64,000 bases of DNA. Origin: Vibrio sp. 14G-20. GTDB taxonomy: Bacteria; Pseudomonadota; Gammaproteobacteria; Enterobacterales; Vibrionaceae. The translations under genes and the position numbers were made by a program. This document shows, in pieces, positions 62,961 to 64,000 of this stretch. The notes beneath the pieces were generated by a model. That model saw nothing but the letters and a program-made list of their open reading frames with translations. It did not search any database and was not told the origin of the DNA. The stretch is from positions 1 through 64,000 of the forward strand of contig NZ_JAPHPW010000020.1 in assembly GCF_026241515.1 (NCBI RefSeq), written 5' to 3'. Position 1 is the first letter of the stretch; each line of letters begins with the position of its first letter.

Positions 62961-64000
62961 TTAACCGATGAACACCAGCTTGGCGATGAAGATAGCCGCT
63001 AGGAAGTACATCGAGATAGACACATCTTTGGTTTTACCTGTCGCCAGTTTAAGCACTGTGTAGGTAATGAAACCCAGTGCGATACCATTCGCGATAGAGA
63101 AGGTCAGTGGCATCATCAGTGCGGTAATCGCAGCTGGAGCACCGTTGGTAAAGTCTTTCCAATCGACGTGCTGCATACTGCTCATCATCACAAACGCTAC
63201 GTAAATCAACGCGCCGGAGGTGGCGTAAGCTGGGATCATACCTGCAAGAGGTGATAGGAAAATCGCCGCTAAGAACAAAGCGCCAACTACAATCGCAGAT
63301 AGGCCTGTTCGAGCACCGGCTGCAACACCTGCAGCACTTTCTACGTAACTGGTGACAGGTGGACAACCCACACACGCACCTGCAACACTTGAGATACTAT
63401 CGGCTTTCAGTGCTTTGCTCAGACCTTCGATCTTACCCGTTTCAGGGTTAGTTAGGTTTGCACGCTCAGCCACGCCCATCAAAGTACCCGCGGTATCGAA
63501 CATGTTTACAAAAAGGAAAGCCAAGATAACGCTGATCATCGAAACATCAAGCGCACCCATAATATCCATCTTTAGGAACGTAGGCGCTAAACTTGGTGGG
63601 GCTGCGAAGAAGCCGTTGTAATGCACTAAGCCAAGCATCATGCCGACCAGAGTGACACTCAAAATGCCGATTAGCACCGCACCAAAGACTTTACGCTCAC
63701 TGAGTACCGCGATGATAAGGAACGCGATAGCAGCCAGTAGCGCTTCTGGTTTAGTGAAGTCACCTAGTGATACCAAAGTTGCTGGGTTTTCGACGACGAT
63801 ACCTGCTGTTTTTAAGCCAATCAGACCTAAGAACAAGCCAACACCTGCCGTCATGGAATAGCGCAGACTCACCGGGATACTTTCAATTATCCATTGGCGG
63901 ACTTTGTAGAAGCTCATCCCGACGAACAAGATACCTGAGATAAACACCGCACCCAGTGCCACTTCCCAGCTGTAGCCCATTTCGCTTACTACTGTGAACG
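62961..64000 (-). CDS. Adenine/guanine-type permease (AzgA/PbuG-like), 5' end outside window
   Basis: The C-terminal ~346 residues of an NCS2 permease of the AzgA-like branch. The reading frame stays open to base 64000 (TVVSEMGYSWEVALGAV), and family members are about 430 aa, so the true start lies beyond the right edge. Typical blocks are FVNMFDTAGTLMGVAERAN and CPPVTSYVESAAGVAAGART. It should import adenine, guanine or hypoxanthine with protons. Confidence 0.88.
   Translation of the reverse strand, partial: FTVVSEMGYSWEVALGAVFISGILFVGMSFYKVRQWIIESIPVSLRYSMTAGVGLFLGLIGLKTAGIVVENPATLVSLGDFTKPEALLAAIAFLIIAVLSERKVFGAVLIGILSVTLVGMMLGLVHYNGFFAAPPSLAPTFLKMDIMGALDVSMISVILAFLFVNMFDTAGTLMGVAERANLTNPETGKIEGLSKALKADSISSVAGACVGCPPVTSYVESAAGVAAGARTGLSAIVVGALFLAAIFLSPLAGMIPAYATSGALIYVAFVMMSSMQHVDWKDFTNGAPAAITALMMPLTFSIANGIALGFITYTVLKLATGKTKDVSISMYFLAAIFIAKLVFIG

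Overview
The window looks like chromosomal DNA of a marine Vibrio (Vibrionaceae). This is an inference from gene content and protein style: Vibrio-type ABC, LacI and malate synthase proteins, a LamB-type porin, many lipoproteins and moderate-to-low G+C. I see no rRNA, tRNA, CRISPR array, insertion sequence or prophage. Strand use changes often, and most converging gene pairs are separated by clear stem-loop terminators.

Region 1 (about 0.2-30.2 kb) is a beta-1,3-glucan (laminarin) utilisation locus. Leftward genes encode lipoproteins: a GH3 beta-glucosidase (168-2972), a 56-residue protein of unknown function (3124-3294), a protein made of four tandem carbohydrate-binding-like domains (3494-5602), a GH16 laminarinase (5751-7307) and a GH81 endo-beta-1,3-glucanase (9996-12773). 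A LamB-like porin (7888-9189) runs rightward. An Opp/Dpp-type sugar ABC transporter (14491-20121) is followed by a GH149-like phosphorylase (20181-23633), then by a second, divergent GH149/GH161-like phosphorylase (25290-28463) and a GPH-type symporter (28624-30153). Two close LacI-family paralogues (13071-14090 and 23765-24781) face the transporter and the second phosphorylase. At least nine copies of a GAAAGCGCTTTC-like palindrome lie in front of these genes and define the probable regulon. The implied flow is: secreted or surface glucanases cut laminarin; oligosaccharides cross the outer membrane through the porin and the inner membrane by ABC or symporter; phosphorylases then release glucose-1-phosphate in the cytoplasm. 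No SusC/SusD or TonB-dependent receptor is present.

Region 2 (30.3-46.3 kb) is mixed housekeeping and envelope genes: a worn GGDEF remnant, an orphan double ATPase of the oligopeptide ABC type, a Lon-like protease (COG1067 type), a PilZ protein, a GNAT-kinase-MFS cluster, two EamA exporters, an outer-membrane protein and a lipoprotein of unknown function, a LysR regulator and a MarR regulator divergent from an EamA gene.

Region 3 (46.4-64 kb) concerns glyoxylate and purine metabolism. Malate synthase A plus a GlcG-like protein diverge from gcl-hyi-glxR-glycerate kinase, which turn glyoxylate into 2-phosphoglycerate. A RutR-like TetR regulator, an exported amidohydrolase, an 8-oxoguanine deaminase-like enzyme, a xanthine/uracil-type permease and a truncated adenine/guanine-type permease suggest that the glyoxylate comes from purine (ureide) breakdown, with the remaining enzymes likely beyond the right edge. 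An EAL phosphodiesterase and a chemoreceptor are inserted between the two amidohydrolases, next to a fragment of a second tetR gene.
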